Made by a program: the position numbers and the translations under genes | Notes under the pieces: model-generated | Told to the model about the DNA's origin: nothing | The model's input: the letters and a program-made list of their open reading frames with translations, nothing else | Databases searched by the model: none | Part shown: piece after piece, positions 62,857 to 64,000 of the stretch | Layout of the letters: every line of letters begins with the position of its first letter | How positions within the stretch are numbered: position 1 is the stretch's first letter | Source: Rhodococcoides fascians NBRC 12155 = LMG 3623 | GTDB lineage: Bacteria; Actinomycetota; Actinomycetes; Mycobacteriales; Mycobacteriaceae | Assembly (NCBI RefSeq): GCF_001894785.1 | Contig: NZ_BCWW01000007.1 | Location: forward strand, 307,674 to 371,673 | Reading direction: 5' to 3' | Length of the DNA: 64,000 bases

Positions 62857-64000
62857 AGTGGGATGTTTCCGTGTTTCTTCGGGGGCAGGGTCACTTGTTT
62901 GCGTTCGAGCAGCCGTAGCGCGGTCACGATCTGTCCGCGGGTGTGACTGGGCGGGATGACCGCATCGAGATATCCACGTTCGGCAGCGACGTACGGGTTG
63001 ACCAACGTGTCCTCGTACTGCTGCTGCAACGTCAGCCGCAACGCATCGACGTCCTCACCGTTCTTCGCCGCCTCGAGCAACTGCTTGCGGTAGACGAACC
63101 CGACCGCACCCGAGGCCCCCATCACCGCGATCTGCGCCGTCGGCCACGCCAAATTCACATCGGCACCCATGTGCTTGGAGCCCATCACGTCGTACGCCCC
63201 GCCATAGGCCTTACGGGTGATGACGGTGATCTTCCCGACCGTCGCCTCCCCGTAGGCATACAACAACTTCGCCCCACGCCGGATGATGCCGTTGTATTCC
63301 TGCCCCGTCCCGGGCAGGAACCCCGGCACATCGACCAACGTGATGATCGGAACGTTGAAACAATCACAGGTGCGGACGAACCGGGCTGCTTTCTCCGAGG
63401 CATCGATATCCAACGTGCCGGCGAACTGGGTGGGCTGATTGGCCACGATCCCCACCGACCGGCCGTCGATCCGCCCGAACCCGACGATGATGTTGCGGGC
63501 CCGACCCTCCTGGACTTCGAGGAATTCGTCGTCGTCGAGGATCCGGCGGATCACCTCGTGCATGTCGTACGGAGTGTTCGGCGAATCCGGAATCAACGTG
63601 TCGAGCTCGAGATCCTCCGCCGTCAGACTGTCCTCGATGGATCCGACGATCGGATCCGACGCGGCCGTCCGCGGGGCATCGGCCCGATTGTTCGACGGGA
63701 GGTAGGACAGGAGGTCGCGGACGTAGTCGAGGGCGTCCTGCTCCCCGGAGGCGACGTAATGCGCGACCCCGGACTTCTCCATGTGGGTGTGCGCGCCACC
63801 GAGCTCTTCCATCGTCACGTTCTCCCCGGTGACGGTCTTGATGACGTCGGGGCCGGTGACGAACATCTGACTGGTGCCATCGACCATGACCACGAAGTCG
63901 GTCAGGGCGGGTGAGTAGACGTGCCCGCCGGCGGCGGGGCCCATGATCACCGAGATCTGTGGGATCACCCCGGATGCGCGGACGTTGCGGTGGAAGATTT
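62853..64000 (-). CDS. accD5: Acyl-CoA carboxylase beta subunit (propionyl-CoA type; N-terminus beyond window)
   Basis: About 382 C-terminal residues of a carboxyltransferase. '[25 protein letters not shown]', '[16 protein letters not shown]' and '[35 protein letters not shown]' in parts, then '[36 protein letters not shown]', match AccD5-type subunits that carboxylate propionyl- and acetyl-CoA. The gene runs off the right edge with its start missing; an internal ATG at 63968 is not the true start. It is coupled to accE5 (ATGA). Confidence 0.94.
   Translation of the reverse strand, partial: IFHRNVRASGVIPQISVIMGPAAGGHVYSPALTDFVVMVDGTSQMFVTGPDVIKTVTGENVTMEELGGAHTHMEKSGVAHYVASGEQDALDYVRDLLSYLPSNNRADAPRTAASDPIVGSIEDSLTAEDLELDTLIPDSPNTPYDMHEVIRRILDDDEFLEVQEGRARNIIVGFGRIDGRSVGIVANQPTQFAGTLDIDASEKAARFVRTCDCFNVPIITLVDVPGFLPGTGQEYNGIIRRGAKLLYAYGEATVGKITVITRKAYGGAYDVMGSKHMGADVNLAWPTAQIAVMGASGAVGFVYRKQLLEAAKNGEDVDALRLTLQQQYEDTLVNPYVAAERGYLDAVIPPSHTRGQIVTALRLLERKQVTLPPKKHGNIPL

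Noticed and set aside
1..64000. tRNA, rRNA, riboswitch, prophage or IS elements
   Set aside because: I looked for conserved RNA blocks, integrase and transposase proteins and terminal repeats and found none that I could support.

Overview
The window is high-GC actinobacterial DNA, most likely from Rhodococcus or a close relative in the Mycobacteriales. The evidence is codon use, frequent GTG starts, many 4-bp start/stop overlaps, and gene order. From memory of the Mycobacterium tuberculosis map, the conserved genes here follow it in reverse Rv order: add, an Rv3311 homologue, upp, pmmB, deoD, amiB1, amiA1, an Rv3304-like cyclotransferase, lpdA, glpD2, nei, lhr, then accA3, an Rv3284-like SufE protein, sseA, maf, accE5 and accD5. 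Accessory blocks interrupt this backbone. I see no rRNA, tRNA, CRISPR array, IS element or phage gene.

Layout. 1-10178: an amino acid permease cut by the window edge, then nucleoside salvage (add, upp, deoD, pmmB), interrupted at 3876-6028 by a small type VII secretion-like module (EspC-like protein, NlpC/P60 hydrolase, a hypothetical, a YbaB-like protein). 10264-24319: an enoyl-CoA isomerase-like gene, two M20 amidohydrolases (the second with a 30-bp tandem repeat at its start), lpdA, an aminotransferase, glpD, and the nei/lhr repair pair. 24415-32625: small conserved genes, then a divergent locus with an alpha-oxoamine synthase, an SDR fused to a degraded hydrolase domain, and an acyl-CoA dehydrogenase-like enzyme. 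A regulator and membrane-protein genes follow.

32597-42896 is a purine degradation region: molybdenum hydroxylase, PucR regulator, uricase, HIU hydrolase, OHCU decarboxylase, a purine permease carrying a second OHCU-decarboxylase-like domain, and a MobA-like enzyme. Together these should import purines and convert xanthine through urate to allantoin. 42897-47167 holds small metabolic and hypothetical genes.

47251-64000 is the acyl-CoA carboxylase locus (accA3 ... accE5-accD5), which is contiguous in M. tuberculosis with sufE-like, sseA and maf genes between. Here it has gained six CoA-dependent acyltransferase-fold genes (four PapA-like, two of a second paralogous type), one GT1-type glycosyltransferase and a flavodoxin. 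This is the best candidate for an undescribed system: probably synthesis of a multiply acylated glycoside or glycolipid, placed beside the enzymes that make its carboxylated acyl-CoA precursors. The product cannot be named from sequence alone.
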